From Alectoria sarmentosa (Eukaryota; Ascomycota; Lecanoromycetes; Lecanorales; Parmeliaceae): a stretch of DNA of 64,000 nt. The translations under genes were made by a program, and so were the position numbers. The stretch is from NCBI GenBank assembly GCA_009733775.1, contig WOGZ01000076.1, positions 62,001 through 126,000 on the forward strand, read 5' to 3'. How positions within the stretch are numbered: position 1 is the first letter of the stretch; every line of letters begins with the position of its first letter. Positions 1-11,224 of this stretch are shown one piece after another. Under the pieces are notes generated by a model, which was not told where the DNA came from, did no database searches, and was given only the letters and a program-made list of their open reading frames with translations.

Positions 1-726
1 CCGGCTTGTTTGTGTTTCGTCGGATTCAGCAGAGGGAGAGGCTGACGGGGAGTGTCCACCAGAGTCGTTGGACTCCTCGCTTTCGGTTTGGGACTTGATA
101 GCCGGCAGGTCTGGAACGCGAAAGGAGTGTCTTCGTTCTTGTTTCTTGGCCAAGTTGGAGGATGAGAAGTTGGATTCGGGGACGCGTGGGATGTGATCGG
201 AGCTGACGGTGGGGGAATTGGTTGGAGGAACAGGCAGAGGCAGAGGATTGGGTCTCAAATGCCTGGGCAGGTGATCTCGGTGAGCGGGTGTGGCATCGGG
301 CTTGTCTGTAGGGGTCAGACAGGGGCTAGCGTCTGTATTCCTCCGGGACCGGCGTTGTGTGTCAATGATTTGAGGAGGGAACCTCCGGGGCTTTGGGGGT
401 TCGGAAGAAGAAGTCGTTTGGATTGGCGGGAGAGGAGCTTTGGCTGAGGTAGGTGATTCGGTAGCATGGTCATGCGACGAGTTGTCCTTGCTTGAGTTAC
501 GAGAATGAGATTGCTTGATATTCGTCTCGACCGGTTGAGGTAAAGCTCGACGTGGTTTCGTTCCAATTATCACTCCTTTTCCCTTTCCATTTCCATTTCC
601 ACTTCCATTTCCACTTCCGCTTGCACTTCCATCCAGATCCGCCGAACGAGAATTTGTCGATCTCGTCGTCTCCTCTATCGGCTGGGGAAGGGGCTTTCGA
701 GGCGAGGGCGGGGAGTGGGGAGGCAT
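1..726 (-). CDS. Disordered conserved fungal protein, 5' part only
   Basis: A single reading frame of 242 codons runs without a stop from an ATG at 724-726 to the left edge, so this is the N-terminal part of a gene continuing outside the window. The product begins MPPHSPPSPRKPLPQPIEET and is low complexity: rich in Pro, Ser, Arg and Lys, with a Gly/Ser/Asn run near residues 35-50 encoded by repeated GGAAAT/GGAAGT units. Later there are clustered basic and proline stretches (residues ~115-175) and an acidic Ser-rich part at the edge. No enzymatic motif is visible. The composition resembles large disordered proteins of Pezizomycotina, but I cannot assign a function. The start is the first ATG in frame and the leader upstream is non-coding. 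Confidence 0.7.
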   Translation of the reverse strand, partial: MPPHSPPSPRKPLPQPIEETTRSTNSRSADLDGSASGSGNGSGNGNGKGKGVIIGTKPRRALPQPVETNIKQSHSRNSSKDNSSHDHATESPTSAKAPLPPIQTTSSSEPPKPRRFPPQIIDTQRRSRRNTDASPCLTPTDKPDATPAHRDHLPRHLRPNPLPLPVPPTNSPTVSSDHIPRVPESNFSSSNLAKKQERRHSFRVPDLPAIKSQTESEESNDSGGHSPSASPSAESDETQTSR

Positions 727-1661
727 GATGATTGATCTTGATATTGGTGATTGGTGATTGATAATTGACAGTCGTAGGCCTCAGGAGTCAAGCCTGACGC
801 TGTAGAGTATGTTGAGGATGAGGAGGAGTAATTAAAGGCTGATGGTGAATAGATACAGGGGGTCGTCGGGTACTCTAGAATTACCCAAAAGGAAGTATCT
901 ATGGCAATCCTGGTTAGTTTCCCATAGCGCTACTATGTATCAATACTTGATATTGATATTGATATTGATATTGGTACGCCATAAAGCATAAAAGCACTTG
1001 GTAAGCATACTTACCTCATCCCTCATTGGTTCACTAGCCTACAAATCATCAATACAAGGCACCTTTGCTGCAATTCCTCTAACCCGACTGCCAATGGACC
1101 CCCACACCCAAGCCTAGAGTACATAAGGTAGAGCATGATCCCTCGTCCCTATCACCCTCGAACCTAGGGCCTGAGAACCCGAAACCCTAGATGCCCTAGA
1201 CGCCCTAGAGTCAATTGACAGATGGTGGGGAAAGACAGACGAGTAAGGAGAGGTTGAGGCACACTTCCTGCTCAAGTTGCCAACATCTTCACCAAATATC
1301 ATGGCAAAAGGTGCCATACATCAATTGTTAGCAAGCTACCTAGCTTGACAATTGCCTCTTCCAAGTCGCTACCAAAGCACGACAACCGTGCTCCAAGCTT
1401 TACTCTATACACAAACACTCGGCCACTGTGTAAAAAGTCGCCGGTAATTCCCGACATGCTCGGCGATAAGCACCGAGGCCAAGGTCAAGCTTGCAAGAAG
1501 CGGTGTAGATCAATACGAGTACAATAAATCCCGTGAACAAGAAGAAGAAGAAGATTCCTTACTTCATCCCAACATCCTGTCCGTCTGTTTGGACAAACAA
1601 AAACAAAAAACAAAAAATAAAACGTAGGTCAAAAATATGTAAAGTATTGAACAGGGTATCA
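727..1661. other. Intergenic, promoter of the left-edge gene
   Basis: No gene is supported here. It holds the 5' leader of the left-edge gene and the 3' flank of the C2H2 gene. Simple repeats are present: four TTGATA units at 947-970 and several CCTAGA-type units near 1164-1210. Confidence 0.6.
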
Positions 1662-3443
1662 TTAGACATCTTCTTCCTCGCCCTCCGCATCCTCTTCTCC
1701 CTCGCTCGTCGTCACAACGCTCTTGTTTCTCTTCTTCTTCCCATCAGTATTGTTGACCTTGTATCCGGTGTGGGTCTTCCATTCCATGAAACGTTGCTGC
1801 ATCATCCAACTTCTCAGATCTTCGTCCTCTACCTCGTCTTCCTTCTTCATGTCATTCTTCTCCAGATGCTTGCCTACGTGTTCGAGCCGCTCAGTCCAGC
1901 TACCCGAGCCTTCAAAGACCTTGTTCGGGCAGTAAAGACACCTGCTTCGCGGTGGGGGGCTCCTCAGCTGTCGGTGGCAGCGGTCCTGAATCTCGGGAAT
2001 ACTGGCTTCGAAAGCTGCCTTGTCAGTATGTGAAGCCGAGGCAGGAGGCGCATGCATGCGCTTGATATGCTGTGTAAACAGGTCTTTACGGTCGAAGTCA
2101 TGATACTGCACCTCGATGGCGTTGGCCTTCTTCCCAAGCGACGGCGAGACCGCCGATGATGGCGTGCAATTCTTGTGACTTTCCTGACCCGAGGCGCCGT
2201 TTGTTGTGGCAACAGGGGATGCGCACACATCGAGGTCACATCTCCACGTCTCGAGGTGAAGATGCTGGACGTTGATGTGCCGTTTCCATTCGTTCTTGCT
2301 GCCGACAGTGGCGTTGCAACCGTAACGCTGGAAGGTACAAATGAATGGGCGAGTGTGTGTGGACAAGACGTGCTTCTTGAGCGTGGAGTCGGATGGGAAC
2401 AGTGATGGACAATGAGTGCAAGGCGTGTGGTTACGGGTGGATGAGGGAGACGGAACCTGAGTTTTGGCGGTCTTCTTCGCCACCTTGTTTGGATTTGGAG
2501 CAGGAAAAGTAGGCCCCTTGGACCTTTGAGAGCGCTTGGATGCCAGTCCGGCCTTCCTGGCGGCGAAAGAACCTCGATTGACACCACGTCCATGACCGTG
2601 ACCGACGGTTGCCGGTGTGTATTCGTCATCGTCATCATGTTCGGCGTCGTCGTCCATGCTTTCGTCATCGTCATCTTTGACTGAAGCTATGCTGGTGCAC
2701 TTTTGAACCGGTGCGCCCATAGCTTCGTTGTCTGGAACAAAGTCGATGGACTCCTGGTCCGGTGTACATAATCCAGTGTTCTCTGGATAGTAGCTGTGAC
2801 CAGTCTCCTTACCATGGATTTCTGGCTTTACGCAACTGTCCTCGGCACAATTGTCAGGATACTGCTGGAGTTCCTGGGGCGAGACACTATACTCATTGAG
2901 ATAGGGTGGCCCGCCGGCGTGAGCAAAACATATGCCGAGTCCACGGCTGTCTTCGTTCCATGGAGACAGCTGATTGTTGTAAGTTCCATCCGCTTCGGAC
3001 CGACTGTCGCTGGTGTGGGGAGTCCACGAGTCGCCTCCTGAACAGCTGGTGTCTTGCTCTGTTGATGTCCAGTGTTCGCCCGATGCGTCCCCTTTGGATA
3101 TCTCAAGTCCATGCGGTCGTTGATGTGGGTAATGGTTTCTTCCAGAATAATCCGCAAGGCTGGTTCGCCAAGCGTGGGGTGCATCGATGCAGTCTTCCGA
3201 AAGTCTCATGCACGATTGCATATCTCGAACTCCGTAGATTGGTTCTTCTCTAGATTCGTCCATGGCTGGAAAAGCTGCCTCCTGGTACACAGACGGAGAC
3301 CATTCCATGTTTCTATGTTCGCCATAGATCAAGGTCCGTTCATGCTCTTCTTCTCGCGGTTCCATGTGTGGCACGCCAGGAAAAGGGCGAACAGCTCCCA
3401 TCGCGATAAAATTCCAATGGGCAGGATTGAAGTATTGACTCAT
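1662..3443 (-). CDS. C2H2 zinc-finger protein, acidic and basic patches
   Basis: This is an uninterrupted frame of 593 residues from the ATG at 3441-3443 (MSQYFNPAHWNF). The frame is open to 3503, but only from a TTG. A pyrimidine stretch followed by CTGCAG lies at about 3482-3500, so a short upstream exon spliced onto this one is possible. Residues ~1-250 are disordered. An Asp-rich block (DDDDESMDDDAEHDDDDEY) near residue 265-285 is followed by a basic Lys/Arg segment. C2H2 fingers follow at about 337-410 (HTPCTHCPSLF...HVLSTH, then CTFQRYGCNA...HINVQH). A further C-x2-C...H-x3-H element (CLYCPNKVF...HVGKH) lies near residue 500. The C terminus is acidic (EGEEDAEGEEEDV). It is probably a nuclear DNA-binding regulator; targets are unknown. 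Confidence 0.85.
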   Translation of the reverse strand: MSQYFNPAHWNFIAMGAVRPFPGVPHMEPREEEHERTLIYGEHRNMEWSPSVYQEAAFPAMDESREEPIYGVRDMQSCMRLSEDCIDAPHAWRTSLADYSGRNHYPHQRPHGLEISKGDASGEHWTSTEQDTSCSGGDSWTPHTSDSRSEADGTYNNQLSPWNEDSRGLGICFAHAGGPPYLNEYSVSPQELQQYPDNCAEDSCVKPEIHGKETGHSYYPENTGLCTPDQESIDFVPDNEAMGAPVQKCTSIASVKDDDDESMDDDAEHDDDDEYTPATVGHGHGRGVNRGSFAARKAGLASKRSQRSKGPTFPAPNPNKVAKKTAKTQVPSPSSTRNHTPCTHCPSLFPSDSTLKKHVLSTHTRPFICTFQRYGCNATVGSKNEWKRHINVQHLHLETWRCDLDVCASPVATTNGASGQESHKNCTPSSAVSPSLGKKANAIEVQYHDFDRKDLFTQHIKRMHAPPASASHTDKAAFEASIPEIQDRCHRQLRSPPPRSRCLYCPNKVFEGSGSWTERLEHVGKHLEKNDMKKEDEVEDEDLRSWMMQQRFMEWKTHTGYKVNNTDGKKKRNKSVVTTSEGEEDAEGEEEDV

Positions 3444-6361
3444 GCAGCAGTGGGAAAAGGCGTCAAAGCGGAGAGTCTTGACGTCCTGCAGAGGTAATGA
3501 CAAGATTCAAACGAAAAGATGGCCTGGGTTGATGGGTAGGAGTTTGAGGTCTGACGGAAGGTTAGACGGTAGGAAAATTGGGGAGTCAGATTTAGTAGGC
3601 TGCCGAGGGTCAGGGCAGGCGGCAAGTGAGACGAGCCTGTTTTATCAACAATGGACACTTGGCAGGCAATGACGGATACAAAGAGAGTAGGAGTCTAATT
3701 GGTTCAAAGGACGAAATTGAGGCGAAGCATTCCAAGAAGGCTTTGCGTCGGGCATACAAGTAAGTGCACAAAAATATTGAGCACATGCAGGACTTATAGG
3801 GGCTTGTGTCCAAACTTGTGCCTCCACAATAATGCGAACTAAATGATTCCCCATCCGAAGAGCCGCACCGTGATTTTGGTACTCATTCCAGGCGATGGCG
3901 TGGGTGATTCTAACAATCCCTGCAAAGCCTGTAGAATCGTTTTCAAAGCTAATGATAGGAACACGGACTACAGTGGCAGATGCAACCCAGATCCTTCAGC
4001 AATGATGTGCGAGAAATGGCTCTGGCTGATCCGGGGCGCAGAAGGAGGCATGATCATCGAAAAGTTAACTTCTGAGAGCTAGACTCGAGACTCAATTCAG
4101 TGAAGGTTGGGGGGAAGATGACTGCAGGAACGGGCGGCCGTGAAGATGTATAGCGAATGACCCCACACCTTACGGCACCAGCCGCCTTGATGTGCTGTGT
4201 GCCTACCGTGGGGCATTATTGGGGAATCCAGTGAAGATTGCTGCTCCATCAGCTGAGGCTGATGATGTGTAGTATGTTGCATCGATTGAGCCGTTTAATG
4301 CATGCATACATCTCGGAATACGGAGCAGGTCCAGTAAGATCACACGGGGCAGGCGAACACGAGCTAAACATTCAGCTCATTCTTTCGTTTGACCCCCGGT
4401 GTAGGAAGTCGCTCAGGTTCTGGCAGTCCTGGCAGTCCTTTCTTGCTGCATGGGTGATATTACTAGTCCTTCCCTTTTTCCCGAGAGGATGCAGGACGGT
4501 GTAGAAACGGCATGCTTGATTTGAGCGTCTAAGGCTTAGTGAGGCTCTTAATACTACATCGAGCGTGGTGTGCCCTGCGCCTTGAGGATAGGGCAACGCC
4601 CGATTTTGCCTATGAAAAGAATTTAGCGCGGCGGAGGGTAGGACTCAGTGCGACGGTGATGCATGTGGCATGTGGCATGTGGCATCATTGTTCCAAGCCA
4701 CCACTCGCTATCAAGCTGCAAGCTGCAGGCATTCGTATAACCAATGAGTAACCAAGGACTAATCACTCGTATGGTTTCCCTTGATGCATCTCGCTACCGG
4801 TGCCAGTACGGTCCGATATTTAAGCGCCCAATGATGACCATTGGAAAGTGGTGTCAGTGTCTTGTGCGGCTCTGAAACCATTTCTCGCAGGTGATGTTCG
4901 CGTGCCCCGATGATACTGCTGCTGCTGCTGCCGCCGCTGCTGCAGGTTGAAAATAGAGAATCTTCAGTCTCTTGTCAAACCTGCGGTCATGTCCGTTCGT
5001 GCAGAAAGTCTGCTTTTTGCAAGCCGATGTAACCATATTTCTTCCAAGTAAGGTAGGTACCCATCATTGATTATTGGTCCATGACTTCTGCATCCGCCTA
5101 TTTCGGGCTGCGGGATAATTTTTGGAGATGATCAAAGTTAGCACAGCTTGAACATGTGATAAGGTGGTGTTTCATCAAAACAGCTGAAAGAAAAATAATG
5201 AAAAGACGAGGCAGATTTTCTTGCGCAGTTTTGGCGCTAGCAAGCTTCACCGGGCGGAATAAATCGCGCCAAGGCCGTGGCTGTGTCCGTATGGCAGATG
5301 GCAGTGATGGCAGTGATGGACAGTCAGCTCTGCCGCAAATACCTTTTTTTATTCATTGGTATTGGTTGACCTTTGAGCTATTACTCCATACAGCTCGCAC
5401 TGCGATATGCCGCCAGTAACAATCATGACTCAACCATGCAGCATTCAGAATATTGGGAGGATCGACTACCACAGCTATTGCGCCTAGATTAGTGGGGAGA
5501 AGTCGACTCCTACTTGCTGCCAATCCCTGCAGCTGCGACTCAGCCCTGAGTGCGTCAGTCCCAAGGACAGACGTTTGAGACCGGCTACTATATTCTCTGT
5601 TTGACCAGAAGCACCAGGTCCAAATAAAACCACGAGAGAAGGAAGGGGAGGGAAACTACCCTCCCATTTTACCGGCCAGGAGTAGGGGAAATCCCTATCA
5701 ACTGCCTTTGGGCTTCTAGCCTATATTTGGCATTGATTGTTCACAGGCCCCCAGTATTCAAGATCCCATGGCTTCATCGATATATATATTGCTGCAAATA
5801 AGCTTTGCGTTCTGGAAGCTGGGGTGCTCCCACTTCCCCCTTTTGGAGGTCGTGGATGATGGGACTCAGGCCATCCAAGTTGCAGATTTACATGAAAGCG
5901 ACAAGATGTGGCCATCGTTGCTTACGGTGCGATTCGAGTTCCAAGGCTAGTTTTGTGGTGATACTTACCCCGATCTTGGATAAGGAAGACAATAATGCGT
6001 CAAGGTTTAGTCTCTGGCACTTATGGTGGAGCCTGAGAAGTCTCGTGTATCTTAGTACTTGGGAAAATACTTCAACTTGTTACTCTTCAATCGCGTCTCT
6101 GCGCTAAGCTGTCTCATCTATTCTCGTGTCTCCACAATCTCAAGGCGCTAAGCGTGCAATACTAGAAAAGCAAGAATGAAATCTCCGATCCTCTCGCCCG
6201 GCAATACTTCAACACATCACAGGTCAAAGGAAGACAGCACAGGATGGCTCTCGAGGCATTGCAGAAAATTGACAGCCAGTGCCCGATCCCGTTGCCTTTC
6301 CCTGTGTCAGGCGTCAGCCGTGCTTCGTTTCGGTGGCCAAGAATTTATCACCTTTCACAAC
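3444..6361. other. Long intergenic region without a supported gene
   Basis: About 2.9 kb between the C2H2 gene's 5' end and the 3' end of the zinc-ribbon gene. All open frames are short and compositionally random. A CTG/CCG trinucleotide tract lies at 4916-4945, and a GCATGTG triplication lies at about 4663-4686. The part next to 3443 should hold the C2H2 promoter. I see no tRNA or other RNA gene. Confidence 0.5.
4916..4945. repeat. CTG/CCG trinucleotide repeat
   Basis: Seven CTG, two CCG and a final CAG triplet in register, in non-coding DNA. On the minus strand it could encode a short Ala run, but no gene is supported there. Confidence 0.85.
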
Positions 6362-6693
6362 CTAACAAGGTTGGTTGCAACGAGGGCAGTGCTTACCGGG
6401 AAGCACCCACTGCTCGATGCCCCTTTCGGCACAACGGGGGCACTTGACGCCCGGCATCTTGGATAGCGCCTGTTAGCTAACATCAAGAGACCGTAGGTAA
6501 GATGAGAGAGACTTACGGGCATATGGCCACGTGCATCATCCAAGCCTGCGCGGAGGACGAATGTTGGGACCTCTGGGTCCGTGACGGGTCCTTTGACAGA
6601 ATGGTTATCCTCGAAATCGTCGTGTTCAAGGATACGAGGCATCTCGAAAGACTCCGTGGCCTTGAAGTCGTCGTGGTAATGATTAAAAGACAT
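6362..6693 (-). CDS. Small two-exon zinc-ribbon protein (94 aa)
   Basis: Exons are 6517..6693 and 6362..6469. The 47-nt intron (6470..6516) starts GTAAGT and ends with a TTAGCTAACAG branch/acceptor. The splice is phase 0 and yields 94 residues. Exon 1 encodes MSFNHYHDDFKATESF and a conserved-looking acidic stretch (ILEHDDFEDNHSVKGPV). Exon 2 encodes a compact C-terminal metal-binding module with two Cys pairs: C-x2-C (KCPRCAERG), a central EQWVLPGK, then C-x2-C (HCPRCNQPC) directly before the stop. The spacing of four Cys around a QW-x-LPGK core marks a small zinc ribbon that I recall as widespread but uncharacterised in Pezizomycotina. Function is unknown; a nucleic-acid or protein adaptor is possible. 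The unspliced frame would miss the whole Cys module. Confidence 0.82.
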
Positions 6694-8313
6694 CCTGATA
6701 GAGCTTTGTGAAGGCTGTGAAGGTGGATAATAGTGTGCAGTGTTGATCTGTGGTATGGAAGGCCGGTGAGTCTGAGAGCTTTAATCCTCTGAAAAAGGAG
6801 GATGGGATGCTGATTATATAGACAATCAGAAGACCTTTCGGTGAACTCGACATTCTCTTCCGCATGGCCCGATCATCTCCGTGCGATCCGATTCATGCCA
6901 AACCTTCTCACCGCAAGTATCAATTTCATAAGACGCGGTCTCTGTGCCTTGGACTGACTTGGACCCTTCTGCATGCAATATCCCCTATCAGACACGCACC
7001 AAAGACATCGATACGTTCAATTCTGCACCGATCAAATAGCCCCGAAAGTTACACCGAGACAAGGGTCCGCATATGCTCTTTGTCATATTTTGCAAAAGGG
7101 GAGCATTCTTGGAAGCTTGTTGGCGTGCACCGAGGGGACTTCGAGATGGTCCTGCGGTTAAGTAACGCTCGGATACCAGCAGCACTGGCAGTGGAAGTCT
7201 CCAACCAGCGCTGCTAGCCGGGTCGTTCACACCACCTTGATCAAGGGATACGAGATTAGGCGAAATGACATGGGCAGAAGCGTGGAGACGGCGATAGCGG
7301 TTGATAAGCCCTAGCATACTTTGAAGTCTTTTTTACTCTACGGGCAAGACCAGAGTTGATTCAATACCCTCAGTTGTTTCATATGAAACATGAAATTTCT
7401 TTCACCGAAGAGCGTAGACCTCTGTTCGCGCTTTCATCGGACACCCTACGCCGCCAAAGGCTTGCGATGCAAGGATGCACGCTTGAGTAGCACCATACTA
7501 CACACACCGCTGCCTGTGAAGATGTGTAATACGATGGATAGGCTTGATGTCCTGGAGCCAGGGCCCGGTAATTGTCGCCGGGATCATCGATTAGAAGGCG
7601 CTTATACCGGCAATGACCATGCTGCTAGAAATTAGGGAATGGGTTGCCCGTCAGCGATTGCTTATGTCGACCTCAGTCCTTTGTACTCATCACTTCTTTT
7701 GCCATTGACAGATTTCAGACTTTAGGGATTCGAGCCCGGTGGTGGAAATTCTGCCCACCGCTGACTGCCGTAATGCCTGAGAATTTTGATGGGGTCTGTC
7801 CGGCTACTCACCCCAGGTGCTGCGACGCATCACAGTAAGTTGAAGGCCACTTGACGAGGTGGAGGCATTGGTGGCATGCAGGGTAAGAGACTAATGCAGG
7901 GCAGGAGCGCGTCATCAACCTGGTCCGCATGTCATATATGATATGCCTGGAATTCTCACCGCTACCAATTCGCTGCTCTCGCTGGGAGTGCTAGCGATTA
8001 TAGGCTTCATCTAGCTGTGCACATCGACGTCAAACAATGGAATTTTGAAATCGGTGTCATCCTTTGGATGTAATAGAAGTTTCCAGGCCCCATTTTCAGC
8101 TGGGCTCCTCGTGGCTAGAAGAAATGCGGACAATCTTGATGGATATGCACGCCAAGGCAGCCCTTCCCTTGGGATAGTCAAGAGAATTTCAATTCGCAGG
8201 CTTTGCATCTTAGAAAGCCAGGATGTGGTCGCCTAGGCAGGTCATCACAGGCCCATGGAACTCGTATACATGATGTATTGACGACAGAACATGGCCTTGT
8301 GGTGCCATCTCGG
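6694..8313. other. Intergenic region without a supported gene
   Basis: About 1.6 kb between the zinc-ribbon gene's start and the 3' end of the phospholipase C gene. It holds the zinc-ribbon leader (6694 to about 6860) and no convincing coding frame. Short frames at 7390..7635 and 8011..8236 lack conserved motifs or splice context. Confidence 0.5.
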
Positions 8314-10697
8314 TCAGATCAAGGTCTTCTGGATTGCCACCAGAAGCACACCTTTACTCTCGAGGCCAGCGCCATCAAGTAAATGCACAAAGCGATAGCC
8401 ACCTCTTAAACGATCGAGCCTGATGCAAGCCCATGCAGCAAGGTCATCTTTGCCAATCTTCTCGTCCTGTATTTTAAATCTGTAGATCGATAGAATTAGC
8501 TTCCGAAGCCGAAGAAATTGAATTTTCAATGGCGCCGACGGATCAATTGGCCATTCCTGCGATATCACGGGCGCCGCTTCGCGGCGCGACTAGTACACCG
8601 AGGCAAGCAGAATAAAATGACAAGCGATCACGGATAACATTGACGCAAGAACAGCGTTACCGTGGTGGCCAGGCCCAATCATAGTTTCGCCTGTTTCGAT
8701 TCTTCACACCGAGATGTTCCCATCCCAGCTTCTCGCTGATTGTCAATTGCCAGCTCTATCAACCAACAGGACAAACACGAAAAAGGCGAGTAAGGAGGAA
8801 AAGCGCAAATACCTGAGGAAGCTCAATTCTTCGACAACGCCGGCTATTTTTTTAAACTCGACCTTCTCAGCCCCAAAATCAACATCCGTGCCCTTCATCG
8901 TTCTGCCTCTCCACTTGTACTCCCCCTCTTTAGCCTTGCCACCGCCTTCGATGGGCTCGCCGGTGCGCTCTGCTGGCTTCTCGACATGGAGCTCGCATTT
9001 GACGTAGGGGTGGAAGCCGGATGGTCTGGTGTCGCCAAGCGGGAGCGGAATACTTTGAGCAGCGAATATCTCTATGGAGAGAGTGAGGGTTCTGTGCGCG
9101 ATAGCGTCTGCTTGGGATTCTCTAGATAATCCCGTAGTTGCTGACGAGGACAACTTGCCAAGATAGCCATTAGGCTTGAGGACGTAGCCGTTGCTACCAC
9201 CGAACATGCCCTCATTAAGCATCATGCCTTCATCCCATCGTTGCCAATTGAGTGCCACCATCTGCACGCCCTTGCGCCAAAAGACAGAAGGGTCCAAATT
9301 GTCGCTTCTAACGCGCATGCCAGATGGAAAAGCCCGCATCAGATAATTCCGATTGTGTGAGAAAAGTGTAGGACCATTCGAGGCGTGTACCTCCATAAGC
9401 TTCTTTTCCGAAAGTGAGAATACGTGGGTAGGCAGCGTGGCTTCGGGAGCGGTCAATGACTTGAAATGGTACGCTCGCGTGTAGATGCCCAGGCTAGACA
9501 GAGATGGCACGATAGAGGATTTCTTATCCTTTTTCTTGCGATCGTCGGCGGCGTGGGGGTCTTCGTTTTCCGATGCGGAGGATGAGGATCCATCCCTTGA
9601 TTTGGAGCGGAGATCAGAAGAGACCGCATTTTCCCCAGGTTGGAGCTGTGCCGCTGTCTTCTTGGGGTCGGTGTATTTCACTTTGACAAGAATCTTGCGG
9701 CGAAGTGACTCGGGACTGGGAAGTCCTGTACACTCAAATATTGGCAGGATAAGAAAGTCTCTCCACACTAATTTCATGATTTCAACCATTATCTCCTGCT
9801 GCTCTGCGCCAGCGTGCACCTCGAGGCTGACTATAATCGGGAGATCACTATGGTAGTATAGTAATCAGCATTAAGACTTCGTCTCACACTGCCCGTCATA
9901 CCTTTTCAAGAACGCCGCTTCTTGTATAGCCTGGCAGACATCTCGAAAAGGTACCTCCTTCGTCAGAGTATGCCCGTGGAGGACCCTTGGTTCGGCCCGT
10001 GTCGCCGTAGAAGAGGAAGTCCAGGGTGCTGGCATGTCCAAGGACTCACCTGCACCATCTGTCTCGTTTGTCTCAGGAAATGTAGAAGCGGCAGAGCTTT
10101 TCTCTTTGTGAAAACGTTTGAAGGGACCGTAATTGGAGATTGCTTCGGGCACGTGTGGCCTATGTCTGTGCCCCTTTTCTTCGCGGGATGTCCTCTCAGC
10201 CTCGTCGGAGGAGGACTTGGGTTCGCCATCCCAAACATCGATCTCAATGCATCTGCATCCACGTACGAGGACCTTATGTGTTGCTCCCGTCAGACTCATA
10301 TGCCTAACCATGAATTCCATGCAACTGAAACTCAAGGCTTTGGTTTCCATCATGACGGAAAGGGACTTACATTCTTGTATGCATCCGTACTTGACTGGCT
10401 GTAAAGCTGGTTTCCCGTCAAGTATGTGTTGTGGCTGCTGTTGACAAAATAATTGGAGATTGGGTGGCTGAGATCAGTTGGCGGGGTGGGGTCTGAAACA
10501 CTGGAATCAGACGAGCTCATGTACTTCAAGAATTCGTTGTCGTGCGGAGGCCTCCCAAGCTCTGCGAGTTGCGAAGGAGGTAGCCGCCGTATGCCAGACG
10601 AGATTGTCTCCAAATAACTAAGCACGGTTAGGGAGAAATTTTGCAGGGCCGAGGGATCTTCGGACGGAACTCTTGGGACTATGATAGGAGCGGCCAT
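8314..10697 (-). CDS. Phosphoinositide-specific phospholipase C
   Basis: Four exons: 10371..10697, 9902..10272, 8813..9847 and 8314..8479, giving 632 aa. The enzyme would cleave PI(4,5)P2 to IP3 and diacylglycerol at membranes. The X box starts in exon 1 with the first catalytic His (NYFVNSSHNTYLTG, H89) and continues in exon 2 with CIEIDVWDG. The second catalytic His lies in HGHTLTKEVPF (H210). Exon 3 has the VSLEVHAG strand and the Y box (SSLGIYTRAYHFKS ... QMVALNWQRWDEGM), then a C2 domain. The C2 ends in exon 4 (DDLAAWACIRLDRLRGGYRFVHLL). All splice phases agree. The last intron is 333 nt, long for this genome. About 75 low-complexity residues sit between the two X-box histidine segments. 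There is no PH domain, and only a short helical N terminus where EF hands would be. Confidence 0.93.
8571..8587. other. 7-bp GC-rich hairpin inside a PLC intron
   Basis: A perfect inverted repeat GCGCCGC-TTC-GCGGCGC lies inside the 333-nt last intron of the phospholipase C gene. It stands out against the AT-richer intron around it. Its role is unknown. Confidence 0.7.
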
Positions 10698-11224
10698 TGT
10701 GAGGAGTGGGGCATTGGTATTGTCAGGATTTGTTCGGAAAGCTTCATCAAGAAAAAAGGGCTGCCAGTCCCCAGATGTCTTTGGGTAGCGGCGCAGTCAG
10801 TACGAAGTGAGGAGGTACGAGGTAGTCAGCATGATGGTAGAATGGGCTCAATCAGAGTGAAATGTTGCAGTTTAGAGGTAGGCCGAGCTCATAGAGCGTG
10901 GTTTAGGATCACTTGCTACTTGGCAGGGTCTCTTAGGCCATTCATGTCACTTCAGGACGCCATGGTGCAAGGCCAGCTACTCCGTCTCTTGAGTGATGTC
11001 CAGCATGGATAAAAAATTGAATGAGGACAAGGCAGTGGCGGATCTCTTCGAGGTTGGATGATTACTCTCGTGTCTCGTGTCTCGTGTCTCGTGTCTTGTG
11101 TGGCTTGTGGCCTTGTGTTTTATGTCTTGTATCTTGTGTCCGCTTGGAGACTGTCACTGAGTCTGGTGAGTCTGGTGAGTCTGGTGAGTCTGCTGTCAAG
11201 CTAAAGTACGCTGTGACAAGAGAA

